Below, piece after piece: positions 23,724 to 33,090 of a DNA stretch of 36,588 nt. Source of the stretch: Myxococcales bacterium. GTDB lineage: Bacteria > Myxococcota_A > Polyangia > Fen-1088. Below the pieces are notes generated by a model that made no database searches, had not been told where the DNA came from, and saw only the letters and a program-made list of their open reading frames with translations. The translations under genes and the position numbers were made by a program. Position 1 is the first letter of the stretch. The number at the start of each line of letters is the position of its first letter. The stretch spans positions 1-36,588 of the forward strand of contig JANXXE010000126.1 in the NCBI GenBank assembly GCA_025350815.1, given 5' to 3'.

Positions 23724-26498
23724 ATGTCGCAGCCACTTACAACCCGCGCCTTGATCCTTTCCGGCGTCGCCGCCGGGCTGACGGTGGGCCTTGGCGACGG
23801 TATCTTCGCCGCGTTGCAGGCGCATGCGACCGGGCCGGCGGCAATTGCTTGCGTCGTCTTGGTGCTCAGTCTGTACGTCCTGCTGGGCACGACCCTGGGG
23901 GCCGTCGTGGCATCGTTCTGGTTTGGCGCGCACTGGGGTCGCGCTCGGCAGGGCGCGCTGCTGCCCCGCGTGCTGGGCTGGCTGGCCGTCGGTGCGGTCG
24001 CGGCGGCGACGACTGCCGGCGCAGTGGTGGGCACCGCGGGTCGCAACAACCGCTTCCTGGCAGCCGGGGTGGTCTTGCTGGCGCTGTGGCTGGCTGGCGT
24101 TGCTGGCGCGCTGGTGGGGCCGGCGTTGGCGCGGCTTTTGGGTGGTGGCAAGACGGGCACGGCACACAGCCCCGTGACGTCCGCGGGTCTATGGCTGGCG
24201 GCGCCGATGGGGGCACTGGTTCTGGGTCTGTGCGTGTTCATGATTGTGTGGCGCACGCGCGCGCCGTTGCGGGGTCCGGCGCTGACCCTGCCGTTGCTGG
24301 CAGCCGCTTCGGTTGCCGGGATCGTCCCGTGGGCGCTGGCTCGGCTTTCTTCTGCGGCTGCGTTCGTGTCGCGCGGCAAGGCCGTGGGAGTGGCGCTGCT
24401 GGTCTTCGGCCTGCCCATCGTCGTTGTCGCGCGTGCGCGCTGGACCCAGGATCTGCAGTTCTTGCCGTGGCCGGACATCGCGGGCGGTGTCGCCCTGCTG
24501 GCGGTGACGTTCGTCTTCGTCGGGCTTCTGCGCCGTCGGGCGTTGACGGTGAATGGCACGGCGGCGTGGCTGGTGGGTGTGGGCGTGCCGGCCTTCATGG
24601 CGGTGTTCGTTGCGGGCGCGTGGGAGCCGGCGCGCAAGGCCGCCACCGCCCACGCCGCGATGGTCGGAACCTTGTTGGACAGCGCGCGCGCGGCCTTCGA
24701 TTTCGATCGTGACGGCTATCCCCGAGTGCTGGGCGGCGGCGACTGCAATGACCGCGATCCGGCCATCAATCCCGGCGCCTTCGACTGGCCGGACGACGGG
24801 ATTGACCAGGACTGCGACGGCCGGGATGCGTCACTTTCGGTATTGCAACCCGCGGTTTCCCAACCGGTGCCCGACACCGTGCCAGCCGCCCTGAACGTCC
24901 TGTTCGTGACGATCGATACCCTGCGCGCGGATCACCTGGGCTGCTATGGCTACGCGCGGCCGACCTCGCCGGTGCTGGACGCGCTGGCCGCACAGGGCAC
25001 GTTGTTCGAAAACGGCTGGGCGCATGCGCCGTCGACGCGATATTCCATGCCGGCGCTGGCCACGGGTCGCTGGCCCGCCGCGATTGCCTGGGGTGATTGT
25101 ATCGGCTGCGAATCCTGGTGGCCGCGCATCGCCACCCCGCAGGTGACAGTCGCGGAAGCCTTCCACCAGATGGGCTATCTGACCGCCGCGTTCTACAGCT
25201 ACAGCTACTTCCGGCAGGTCGACGCGCGTGGCTTCGAGCGCGGTGTCGACCAGTATCACGACGAGCGCGCGGCGCTGCACGTGAACGTCAACGGGCCCAT
25301 GGAATCCGTCGGTACGTCATCGCGCGAGGTGGCCGATGACGTGATCGCCTTCTTGCAGGCGCAGCGCGACCGCAAATTCTTCGCATGGGTGCATTTTTAC
25401 GATCCGCACCTGGGCTATGAACGGCATCCCGAGGCGCCGGCTTTCGGTGATGCTGCCGCGGATCTATATGACGGCGAGATCTGGTACACGGACCATCATT
25501 TCGGGCGGGTGCTGGCGACCCTGCAGCAATTGGGGCTTGACGGGCGAACCGCCATCTTCGTCACGGGCGATCACGGCGAGGGGCTGGGCGAGCACAACAT
25601 CAAGGCGCATGGTTACGACCTGTACGCCCCGCAGACCAAGGTGCCATTCATTGCGCGCGTCCCGGGTCTGGCGCCCCGGCGCGTGGCGGTTCCCGTCGGA
25701 CACGTGGACATCGCGCCGACGCTGGTGAACCTGGCCCGTGGGCCGCAGCCACCGACCTTTCTTGGGCGATCGTTGGTCGATCTGATGGTGACCGGGACGG
25801 CGTCCGGTTCAGCCCCGGCGCCGGTGTTTCAGGAAGTCGTGTTCGAGGGGCCGACGGTTCGGCGCGCGCTGGCGTCACAAACCCATCACCTGATCTGGCG
25901 TGTCGTTCCCGACAACACGACGGAATGTTACGACCTGGCGAAGGATCCGACCGAGGCGCACGATCTGTGGCAGACGTCCGCGGGCGAGCCGGCCTGCAGC
26001 GCGCTGAAGAATGAACTGGCCGACCGGGTGGCCACGCTGGCGCTGCACAAGATTGCCGACGGCGTGACGCCGGTCGGGGGACATGCGCCGTCGCCGGCGG
26101 TCGCGGCCGATGCGCGTCTGGGTACGGCGTTGCGCTTTGTTGGCTACGATCTCAGCGCGCCCACCGTGGCACGTGGTGGACAGGTCGACCTGGTCACGCA
26201 TTTCGAATCGCTGGAGTCATTGACGGGCTGGCGGATGTTCTTTCACCTGGAAGGGCCCGGGGGCTTTCGCAACCTGGACCACGTGCCCGTCGACGGCGCG
26301 TATCCGCTGGACCGGTGGCGGCCGGGGCAGCGCATTCGCGATCGACAGCGCATCGGGTTTCCGCAAGATGCCCCACCAGGCGTTTACACGTTGTACGTCG
26401 GCCTGTTCCGGCGCGGGGGCGAACGCATGCCGGTGACGCCGCCGGAAGCCACCGACGGGCGCAATCGATTGCGCGTGGCCACCATCGTCGTGAACTGA
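23724..26498 (+). CDS. Membrane sulfatase-fold protein with MopE-like metal-binding motif
   Basis: A 924-residue protein. Residues 1-310 form about eight or nine membrane helices. Next (about 325-370) is a D-x-D-x-x-P...GGDCND...DGIDQDCDG block, the calcium/metal-binding motif seen in MopE-like and thrombospondin-like surface proteins. The alkaline-phosphatase/sulfatase domain runs from NVLFVTIDTLRADH (391-404) through a GDHGEGLGEHN metal-site block near residue 615. The usual formylglycine position (C-x-P-x-R) reads P-S-T-R-Y-S around 436-441, so a Ser/Thr nucleophile is likely, more like phosphotransferases than true sulfatases. A C-terminal beta-sandwich (about 800-924) with PPGVYTLYVGLFRRGGERMPV resembles modules attached to GT39 enzymes. 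It may transfer or remove a phospho- or sulfo-group on an envelope polymer. An in-frame GTG at 23691 is the alternative start. The stop is one base from mutS2. Confidence 0.82.
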   Translation: MSQPLTTRALILSGVAAGLTVGLGDGIFAALQAHATGPAAIACVVLVLSLYVLLGTTLGAVVASFWFGAHWGRARQGALLPRVLGWLAVGAVAAATTAGAVVGTAGRNNRFLAAGVVLLALWLAGVAGALVGPALARLLGGGKTGTAHSPVTSAGLWLAAPMGALVLGLCVFMIVWRTRAPLRGPALTLPLLAAASVAGIVPWALARLSSAAAFVSRGKAVGVALLVFGLPIVVVARARWTQDLQFLPWPDIAGGVALLAVTFVFVGLLRRRALTVNGTAAWLVGVGVPAFMAVFVAGAWEPARKAATAHAAMVGTLLDSARAAFDFDRDGYPRVLGGGDCNDRDPAINPGAFDWPDDGIDQDCDGRDASLSVLQPAVSQPVPDTVPAALNVLFVTIDTLRADHLGCYGYARPTSPVLDALAAQGTLFENGWAHAPSTRYSMPALATGRWPAAIAWGDCIGCESWWPRIATPQVTVAEAFHQMGYLTAAFYSYSYFRQVDARGFERGVDQYHDERAALHVNVNGPMESVGTSSREVADDVIAFLQAQRDRKFFAWVHFYDPHLGYERHPEAPAFGDAAADLYDGEIWYTDHHFGRVLATLQQLGLDGRTAIFVTGDHGEGLGEHNIKAHGYDLYAPQTKVPFIARVPGLAPRRVAVPVGHVDIAPTLVNLARGPQPPTFLGRSLVDLMVTGTASGSAPAPVFQEVVFEGPTVRRALASQTHHLIWRVVPDNTTECYDLAKDPTEAHDLWQTSAGEPACSALKNELADRVATLALHKIADGVTPVGGHAPSPAVAADARLGTALRFVGYDLSAPTVARGGQVDLVTHFESLESLTGWRMFFHLEGPGGFRNLDHVPVDGAYPLDRWRPGQRIRDRQRIGFPQDAPPGVYTLYVGLFRRGGERMPVTPPEATDGRNRLRVATIVVN

Positions 26499-26499
26499 C

Positions 26500-28812
26500 G
26501 TGAGCGCGTCGTCCTCGTTCCACGGGTTTCTCGACTGGCCGGAATTGCTGGGGCGGCTGGCCGAGCGGGCGCAGTCGTCCCGCGGCGCCGCCGTGTGCGC
26601 CAGCCTGGCCCTGTGTGACAGCCCGGCCGAGGCGACCGCCCGCATGGCGCTGGTCACCGAAATGGTTAGCCTGCTGGAGGTCCGCGAAAGTCTGCCGTCG
26701 CTGGCCTTTCCGGATATCGAGCCGCATCTGGCCGCGGTCGAGCGCGGCGTTCCACTGGGCCCCGAGGAATTCAAGCAGGTGGTGGCGTTTTGCGAGGTCG
26801 GTGCGGCGGCTCGCAGGACGTTCTCGGATGCGACCGATGCCGTGGCCAGGCCGGGTCTGGATGACATCGCCGCGGCCCTGGGCACCCACGACGAACTGGC
26901 GACGCGCGCGCGGCAGACCTTCGACGCCAGTGGTGAAATTCGTGATTCGGCGTCGCCCGATCTGCTGCGTCTGCGCCGCGAACGCGATTCGCTGGGCGCG
27001 CACGTCAGGCAAGAGGCCGAACGTCTGCTGCATTCGGAAGAGTTCGCGCCCTATCTTCAGGATCAATTCGTCACCCTGCGCGCCGACCGCTTCGTGCTGC
27101 CCCTGCGTGCGTCGTTCAAGTCGATGGGCCTGGGTATCGTGCACGACACCTCGCGCACCGGCGAGACGGTGTTCGTCGAGCCGACGGCGGTGGTTGGCCT
27201 GAACAACCGCCTGAAGGTGGCCGAGATCGAGATTCGACGCGAATGCCGGCGCATTCTGGAAGAATTGGCAGCACTGGTCGCCACTGCCGCCGACGGGTTG
27301 CGCGCCGACGGGGACATCTTGACCCAGCTTGACGTGCTGGCGGCGCAGGCCCGGCTGTCGCGCGCCTACGGAGGGGCCCCGGTCGAAATTGTCGACGAGC
27401 CACTGGTCGACGCGCGGACCTTGCGCCACCCGCTGCTGGCCCTGCGCGCGACGGTCGAGAAGTTTGCCGTCACGCCGAATGACGTGACGCTGGGGCAGGT
27501 CGCCGGGCGTAGCGAGGCGCGTGTGCTGGTGATAAGTGGTCCCAACGCCGGCGGCAAGACGGTGTTGCTGAAGGCGGTGGGGCTGGCCGCGCTTCTGGCG
27601 CGCGCCGGGATGCACGTGCCGGCCGATCCGGGCAGCCGCGTTGGTTTCTTTCACCGGGTGCTGGCGGACATCGGCGACCAGCAGTCTGTTCTTGGGGATT
27701 TATCGACCTTCTCGGCCCACCTGGAAAACCTGGCGACGATTCTGACGCAGGCGGCGGCAGCCCCGAATGAAAGTCTGCTGGTATTGTGTGACGAGCTGAT
27801 GGCCGGGACGCATCCCGAGCAAGGCGCGGCGCTGGCGCGGGCGACCCTGGAGGCGCTGGCCGACTGCCACGGGTTGGTCATCGCCACCACGCACTATGAC
27901 AGCCTGAAGGCGCTGACCGACGGTGACGCGCGTTTTCGCAACGCGGGCATGGAATACGATCTGGCGCGCCTGCGTCCCACCTTTCGTCTCAAGGACGGCC
28001 TGCCCGGGCGATCGTACGCGCTGGACATCGCCGCGCGCATGGGCCTGCCGCATGCCGTCCTGACGCGCGCGCGGGGTCTGCTGGGCGGAAGCGCACAGGG
28101 GCTGGAGGAAGTGCTGCGCAGTCTCGAAGCGCGCGAGCAGGCGCTCGGGCGGGCAAGTCAGGCGCTGGATGACGCCCGCAGCGATCTCGAACAGCAGGCG
28201 GGCGACCAGCGCAGCGCCGCTGATCAACTGGGCCGTCGTGAGCGCGAGCTGGCGGCCAGCAAGCGGGTCGCTGTCGACGCCGCCGTGCGGGAGGCGCGCG
28301 ATGCCCTGGCCGAGATCGTACGCGAAGCGCGGCGTGTGCGTTCCGGCCCGGCGCTGCAGGCCGCGCGACAATCGCTGGAGCAGGCCGCGAAGACGGTGAC
28401 CGCCGGCCTGCCCGAGCCCGAGGCGCTGGATGTCCAGAAACTCCGCGACGCCCTGGCCACGCGGGCACTGGGGGTCAAGAGCGGTGCAGCGAAGAGTCGT
28501 TACCCGCAAGCCAAAGCCGCGCCGAAGGCCGAGCCCAGGCGTGACGCGGAGACCGTGTTGCAAAGCCGCGCCAACAGCGTCGATCTGCGCGGCATGCGCG
28601 CGGACGAGGCGCTGCGCGAGATGGAACGATATCTCGACCAGGCGGTGCTGGGGTCGACCGAGACAGTCTTCGTGATTCATGGCCACGGCACCGGGGCCCT
28701 GCGGCAAGTGGTGCGCGAATATCTGGCCACGTCGCCCTACGTGGAACGCTTTCGCGCGGGCGGTGCGGGGGAGGGCGGCGACGGTGTCAGCGTCGTGTCG
28801 GTGAAGGGATGA
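26500..28812 (+). CDS. mutS2: Endonuclease MutS2
   Basis: A 770-residue MutS2 protein, full length for the family. It has the N-terminal clamp/core helices, the ABC-type ATPase with Walker A GPNAGGKT (347-354), Walker B with D431-E432 followed by the signature MAGTHPEQG, a long coiled-coil insertion (about 530-640), and a C-terminal Smr nuclease domain (694-770) with DLRGMRADEA and HGHGTGALR. MutS2 is not a mismatch-repair protein; it acts on recombination intermediates and, as shown in Bacillus (also called RqcU), on collided ribosomes. The GTG start lies one base after the sulfatase-fold gene, and the stop overlaps the next gene (ATGA), so this housekeeping gene is embedded in an envelope-glycan operon by position. 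Confidence 0.95.
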   Translation: MSASSSFHGFLDWPELLGRLAERAQSSRGAAVCASLALCDSPAEATARMALVTEMVSLLEVRESLPSLAFPDIEPHLAAVERGVPLGPEEFKQVVAFCEVGAAARRTFSDATDAVARPGLDDIAAALGTHDELATRARQTFDASGEIRDSASPDLLRLRRERDSLGAHVRQEAERLLHSEEFAPYLQDQFVTLRADRFVLPLRASFKSMGLGIVHDTSRTGETVFVEPTAVVGLNNRLKVAEIEIRRECRRILEELAALVATAADGLRADGDILTQLDVLAAQARLSRAYGGAPVEIVDEPLVDARTLRHPLLALRATVEKFAVTPNDVTLGQVAGRSEARVLVISGPNAGGKTVLLKAVGLAALLARAGMHVPADPGSRVGFFHRVLADIGDQQSVLGDLSTFSAHLENLATILTQAAAAPNESLLVLCDELMAGTHPEQGAALARATLEALADCHGLVIATTHYDSLKALTDGDARFRNAGMEYDLARLRPTFRLKDGLPGRSYALDIAARMGLPHAVLTRARGLLGGSAQGLEEVLRSLEAREQALGRASQALDDARSDLEQQAGDQRSAADQLGRRERELAASKRVAVDAAVREARDALAEIVREARRVRSGPALQAARQSLEQAAKTVTAGLPEPEALDVQKLRDALATRALGVKSGAAKSRYPQAKAAPKAEPRRDAETVLQSRANSVDLRGMRADEALREMERYLDQAVLGSTETVFVIHGHGTGALRQVVREYLATSPYVERFRAGGAGEGGDGVSVVSVKG

Positions 28813-30770
28813 GCGAGCAGCAGATCGAGCCGGTACCGTCGCTGCGCGGGCGGATCCTGCGCGCGCTGCTGCTGCTGACCGCGTTGTTCGCGGCCGCCGG
28901 CGGGGCCGCGCAGCTTGTGTGGCACTGTCGCCTGTTCGCCGGCCGCATCGGCTTTCCGCTGGATCTCGAATGGATGGAAGGCGGCATGCTGGTGCACGCC
29001 CAGCGCATCGCCGCTGGCCAGCCGATCTATGCGCCCCCGTCGCTGGATTTCATTCCCTTTTTGTACACGCCGCTTTATCCCGCAGTGGTTGCGCTGGCCT
29101 CAAAGGTGTTTCCCCTTGGGTACGTTCTGGGCCGGGTGCTGTCGCTGCTGGCCTTCGCGGCGGCCGTGTCGCTGCTGGTAGCGGCGGCCGTGCGCGAAGG
29201 TGCAGGGGCGATCAAGCAATGGGCCTTGCCGGTTTTGATCGCCGTCGCGGGCGCGGGCGCGGTCGTCGCGGGATTTGCCTTCTCGGGCGCGTTCTATGAT
29301 CTGGCCCGTTCGGATTCGCTGTTGCTGCTGCTTGAAGCCGCGGCCCTGTATGCCGCCGCCTTTGGTTGCAGCCGTGGCAGCGGGGTGTGGGCGGGAATCT
29401 TCATCGCGCTGGGATTCTTCACCAAACAGACGGCTTCCGTCATTGGCCTGTCGATTGGTGTCGGGCTGCTGATTGCCAACTGGCGACGGGCCGTGGCCTA
29501 TGGCGCTGCCGCGACGTTGGTCCTGGGCGCGGGCATCTTGTGGCTGACGAAAGCGTCGTCGGGGTGGTTCTGGACCTACGTGTTCAAGCTGCACCAAAGC
29601 CACGCGTTCACTCGCAAGCTGGCCTTTGTCGATACGCCGCGGGCCCTGTGGGAACACCAGTCGCCGTTGTTCATTGCGCTGGCGCTGGCGACGATTGGTC
29701 TTGCTTTGGGTCGCCAGTTGCGTCGCAGCGACGCAATCTTGTGGGCCGCCGCCATCGGGGGCTTTGTTGCCACGTGCGTGGGTTTTGGCACGCAATGGGC
29801 TTTTGACAACGCCTATATCCCGGCTGTGTATTTCCCGGCCTTCGCGGGCGCGGTCCTCGGTGCGCGCTTGCTGGTTCACGCGGCGACGGCTTTGCGGCCG
29901 GGCGCCGTGGTCCTGGCGGGCCTGTGGGCGGTCGCTTTCGGCGTGCACGCCTTTCGCACTGGTCGCCCTGATGTCGCCCGTTTCGTCCCGCAGGCATCCG
30001 ATCACCTGGCGGCCGCGCGTTTCCTCGATCAGTTGCGCGCGTTGCCGGGCGACGGCTTCGTGCCGTTTCATCCTTTTTACAGCGCGCTTGCCGGCAAGCG
30101 CGTCTTTGTCCATCGCATGGGCGTGTTGGACGTGGGCGCGGCGCTGGGGCGCCCGGCGGGTCTTGACCAGGCCATCGCTGAACGGCGATTTCCGTTCGTG
30201 ATCCTCGACTGGAAATCACAGCCTGGGGAATGGCCGCTGCTGGAAAGCCGCTATCACGTGGTGCATGAATTCCGCGAAGGCGTGGACGCCGCGCGCATGT
30301 TTTCAGGCGCGCAGACCTGGCCGGTTGCGCTGATGACGCCCACGCACGATCCCGCGCCGCTGCCCGCCGGCGGCGTGCGGCTGGCGGATTTTGAATCGGG
30401 ACAGTGGAACGGTTGGACTGCCACCGGTGACGCCTTCGGCCCGACGCCCGCGCCGACGCCGCCCGGGCTGTTCGGGCATTTCGCTGTGGATTCCACGCGC
30501 TTTGGTGCAGGCGCGCGCGGGGCGTTGCGGTCGCCTGAATTCACCATCGGGCACGCCCACCTGCGTTTCACCCTGTCGGGCCCGCGCGATCCGGCCTTGC
30601 GGGTGCTGCTGCTGGACGGTCAGGAAACCGCGTTCGAGGTGTCACCCACAGGCGGCGCCGGTGACGTCGAATGGAACGTCGGCCCGCTGGCCGGCCGCAA
30701 AGTGGTGCTGGTCATCGAGGATCGGTCGCCCACAGGCGGCCTGGCCGTCGACGAAATAGTCGCGTATTAG
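28809..30770 (+). CDS. GT-C (GT39-like) membrane glycosyltransferase with C-terminal beta-sandwich
   Basis: A 653-residue polytopic membrane protein with about nine to eleven helices to residue 390. The first outer loop holds LDLEWMEGGMLVHAQRI and then FIPFLYTPLYPAVVA, typical of GT-C enzymes that use polyprenyl-phosphate sugars; the acidic DLE/ME residues are candidate catalytic residues. A loop domain (about 395-510) follows, and residues 515-653 form a beta-sandwich starting LADFESGQWNGW and ending LAVDEIVAY, like the C-terminal module of levanase/GH32-type enzymes and many sugar-binding domains. It starts with ATGA overlap to mutS2, so is translationally coupled. The acceptor is unknown; protein O-glycosylation or envelope glycan assembly are both possible. 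Confidence 0.82.
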   Translation: MSEQQIEPVPSLRGRILRALLLLTALFAAAGGAAQLVWHCRLFAGRIGFPLDLEWMEGGMLVHAQRIAAGQPIYAPPSLDFIPFLYTPLYPAVVALASKVFPLGYVLGRVLSLLAFAAAVSLLVAAAVREGAGAIKQWALPVLIAVAGAGAVVAGFAFSGAFYDLARSDSLLLLLEAAALYAAAFGCSRGSGVWAGIFIALGFFTKQTASVIGLSIGVGLLIANWRRAVAYGAAATLVLGAGILWLTKASSGWFWTYVFKLHQSHAFTRKLAFVDTPRALWEHQSPLFIALALATIGLALGRQLRRSDAILWAAAIGGFVATCVGFGTQWAFDNAYIPAVYFPAFAGAVLGARLLVHAATALRPGAVVLAGLWAVAFGVHAFRTGRPDVARFVPQASDHLAAARFLDQLRALPGDGFVPFHPFYSALAGKRVFVHRMGVLDVGAALGRPAGLDQAIAERRFPFVILDWKSQPGEWPLLESRYHVVHEFREGVDAARMFSGAQTWPVALMTPTHDPAPLPAGGVRLADFESGQWNGWTATGDAFGPTPAPTPPGLFGHFAVDSTRFGAGARGALRSPEFTIGHAHLRFTLSGPRDPALRVLLLDGQETAFEVSPTGGAGDVEWNVGPLAGRKVVLVIEDRSPTGGLAVDEIVAY

Positions 30771-30780
30771 GGGGGCGCCG

Positions 30781-33015
30781 TCAGCCCGGCTCGAAACGGG
30801 CCGCGCCTTGTTCGCGCGGGCCTTTCAGATCGAGAACCAACCGACCTGTGACAGCGTCGGTGCCGGGACTGGCCCACTTGCCCTTGCGCGTCTTGCCCTT
30901 GCTGACCAGTTCTCGCAATTGCGCCTGGGTCAAACGCTTGCCGGCGATTTCGAACCACACGACGAAAGGACAGCTTTCGCGCCAGCGGCTGCAGCCCCAG
31001 CCTCGCTTGCCCGCCACCAAGATGCCCTGCTTGCACAGCGGACACGACAAGGCGTCGTCGGCCGGCGTGGTCAGTGTTAGCGCGGCAGGCGTGCTGGCCG
31101 TCGGGACGTGGCGAACGGCGTCGATGACCTGCCGGACGTAGTCCCCGATGTCTTTCATGAAGGCGGGCCGCGTTTCTTGCCCGCGCGCGATGCGGGCCAG
31201 GCGCGCCTCCCACCTTCCGGTCAGCTCGGCCGAGCCCAGACTGGCCACCGGCAGTGCCGCGATGAGGGCGATGCCCATCGGCGTCGCGGTCAGGTGCTTG
31301 CCGTCGCGGGTCATGAAACCGCGTTTGACCAGGGTCTCGATGGTGGCCGCGCGCGTTGCCGGCGTGCCCAGCCCCGTATCTCTCATGGCGGCCCGCAAGG
31401 CATCGTCCTCGATCGCGCGCCCCGCAAATTCCATCGCGCTTAGCAACGTGGCCTCGGTGTGGCGCGGCGGCGGCTTGGTCTGCTTGGCGGCGGTTTCGAA
31501 CGCACCGGACAATCGCTGTCCTTCGGTCATCACGGGCAGCAACGCGGCCGCATCGCCTTCGTCGCCCGCCGAATCGTCGCCGCCGATGCCCGCCACCGCT
31601 TGCCAGCCAGGCGCCAGACGGACGCGGCCGCGCGCAACATAGCGGTCCGGGGGCGGCGGCAACTTGTCCAGCATCGTGTCGTCGCCGTCGGCACCGGCAG
31701 CCGGCTCGGTCTTCTGGGGCAACGCCGCTTCGCCCACGCGGATGACCACTTCGGTCGACGCGAATTCCGCGTCCGGGTAGAACGCGCCCAAAAACCGGCG
31801 CACCACCAGATCGAAGATGCGCTCTTCTTCGCGGTCGAGCGATCCCGGATTCACGATCTTTCCCGTCGGAATGATGGCGTGGTGGTCGGACACCTTGGCG
31901 TCGTCGAAGACACGCTTGGACGGCTTCGGTGGCGCGTCGGTCAGTGTTTGTGCGAACGCCTGATACGCGGGTAGCTGCGCCAGGCCGGCGAACAGTTTGG
32001 GCAATTCGCCCGCCATGTCGGCTGTCAGGTGGCGCGAATCCGTTCGTGGATAGGTCAGGATCTTGTGCCGCTCGTACAGGGCCTGCGCGGCCTCCAGGGT
32101 GCGCGTCGCGCTCATGCCGTAGCGACGGTTGGCGGTTCGTTGCAAGGACGTCAGATCGAACAGTTGCGGTGGAGGCTCGCGGGTTTTCTTCTGCTGCAGG
32201 CGTTCGACGACGGGACCGGCGGGATCTTGTGCCGCTGCGTGCGCGGCGTCGCGGGCCGTCACCGCCTGGGCCAGCGGCAATTCCGCAAAGCGGGTCACCT
32301 TGCCGTGGGTCCAGGTCGCACCGAAGGTGGCGCCGTCGCTGGTCAGCTTGGCGCGCACCTCCCAGTAGTCGCGCGGCCGAAAGGCGCGGATGGCTTGTTC
32401 GCGCTGAACGACGATGGCCAGCGTCGGTGTTTGCACCCGCCCGATCGAATACAGCGTCGATTCCCCACCGGTGCGGTTGCGGACGGTGACCGCGCGCGTG
32501 GCGTTCATGCCGACCAGCCAGTCTGCCTCTGACCGGCAGCGCGCGGCGGCCGCCAGGGCGTCGTACTGGGTGCCCGGCTTGAGCGTCGCGAACCCGTGCT
32601 TGATGGCCTCGTCGGTCATCGACGAAATCCACAGCCGCCGGATGGGCAGCCGGCAGCCCGCCAGTTCGTACACGTAACGGAAAATCAGCTCGCCCTCGCG
32701 ACCCGCGTCGCAGGCGTTCACCACCTCGGTGAATCGCCGGTCGCGCAGCAGATCACTGACTTGTTTCAGTTGATCGCGCGCGCTTTGCACCCCGCGCAGT
32801 CGGAACGTCACCGGGATCATGGGCAACGTGTCGAGCCGCCAGGGCTTCCAGCGCACATCGTAGGACGCCGGCTCGTCCAGTTCGACCAGATGGCCGATGC
32901 ACCAGGTGACGGTCAGATCCTTGCCCTCGATGACGCCCCGGCCACTGCCGCGCACGCCCAGCACCCGCGCCAGATCGCGGGCGACGGACGGTTTTTCGGC
33001 GACGACAAGTTGCAT
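30781..33015 (-). CDS. topB: DNA topoisomerase III (type IA)
   Basis: A 744-residue type IA topoisomerase, which cuts one DNA strand through a 5'-phosphotyrosine and resolves precatenanes and recombination intermediates. The TOPRIM domain opens the protein (VVAEKPSVARDLA, with Glu7) and includes the acidic ACDAGREGELIF block near residue 105. The catalytic tyrosine is Tyr322 in LTYPRTDSRHL. SIGRVQTPTLAIV near residue 195 is another family signature. The C-terminus has one four-cysteine-type zinc ribbon (CPLC...GCSRW...CPF) and a short topoisomerase C-terminal repeat. ATG 33015 is the natural start. It converges with the glycosyltransferase gene, with only 10 bases between stop codons, and is divergent from the remnant and LamG gene to its right. 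Confidence 0.95.
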   Translation of the reverse strand: MQLVVAEKPSVARDLARVLGVRGSGRGVIEGKDLTVTWCIGHLVELDEPASYDVRWKPWRLDTLPMIPVTFRLRGVQSARDQLKQVSDLLRDRRFTEVVNACDAGREGELIFRYVYELAGCRLPIRRLWISSMTDEAIKHGFATLKPGTQYDALAAAARCRSEADWLVGMNATRAVTVRNRTGGESTLYSIGRVQTPTLAIVVQREQAIRAFRPRDYWEVRAKLTSDGATFGATWTHGKVTRFAELPLAQAVTARDAAHAAAQDPAGPVVERLQQKKTREPPPQLFDLTSLQRTANRRYGMSATRTLEAAQALYERHKILTYPRTDSRHLTADMAGELPKLFAGLAQLPAYQAFAQTLTDAPPKPSKRVFDDAKVSDHHAIIPTGKIVNPGSLDREEERIFDLVVRRFLGAFYPDAEFASTEVVIRVGEAALPQKTEPAAGADGDDTMLDKLPPPPDRYVARGRVRLAPGWQAVAGIGGDDSAGDEGDAAALLPVMTEGQRLSGAFETAAKQTKPPPRHTEATLLSAMEFAGRAIEDDALRAAMRDTGLGTPATRAATIETLVKRGFMTRDGKHLTATPMGIALIAALPVASLGSAELTGRWEARLARIARGQETRPAFMKDIGDYVRQVIDAVRHVPTASTPAALTLTTPADDALSCPLCKQGILVAGKRGWGCSRWRESCPFVVWFEIAGKRLTQAQLRELVSKGKTRKGKWASPGTDAVTGRLVLDLKGPREQGAARFEPG

Positions 33016-33090
33016 GGCGGGTCCGGCCCCAGTGTAGCGGGCTTATCGGGCCCGATCCCCGGCAGATGCTTGGCGTGCGTCGAAAACTTA

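Noticed and set aside
23433-24167. N-terminal extension of the Cys-rich protein to 24167
   Set aside because: The extension overlaps the start of the divergent sulfatase-fold gene and would bury the clear lipobox signal that begins at 23432.
30767-32632. 621-residue reverse-strand frame overlapping topB
   Set aside because: TopB in the other frame has all catalytic motifs; this frame is a shifted reading rich in Arg and Gly.
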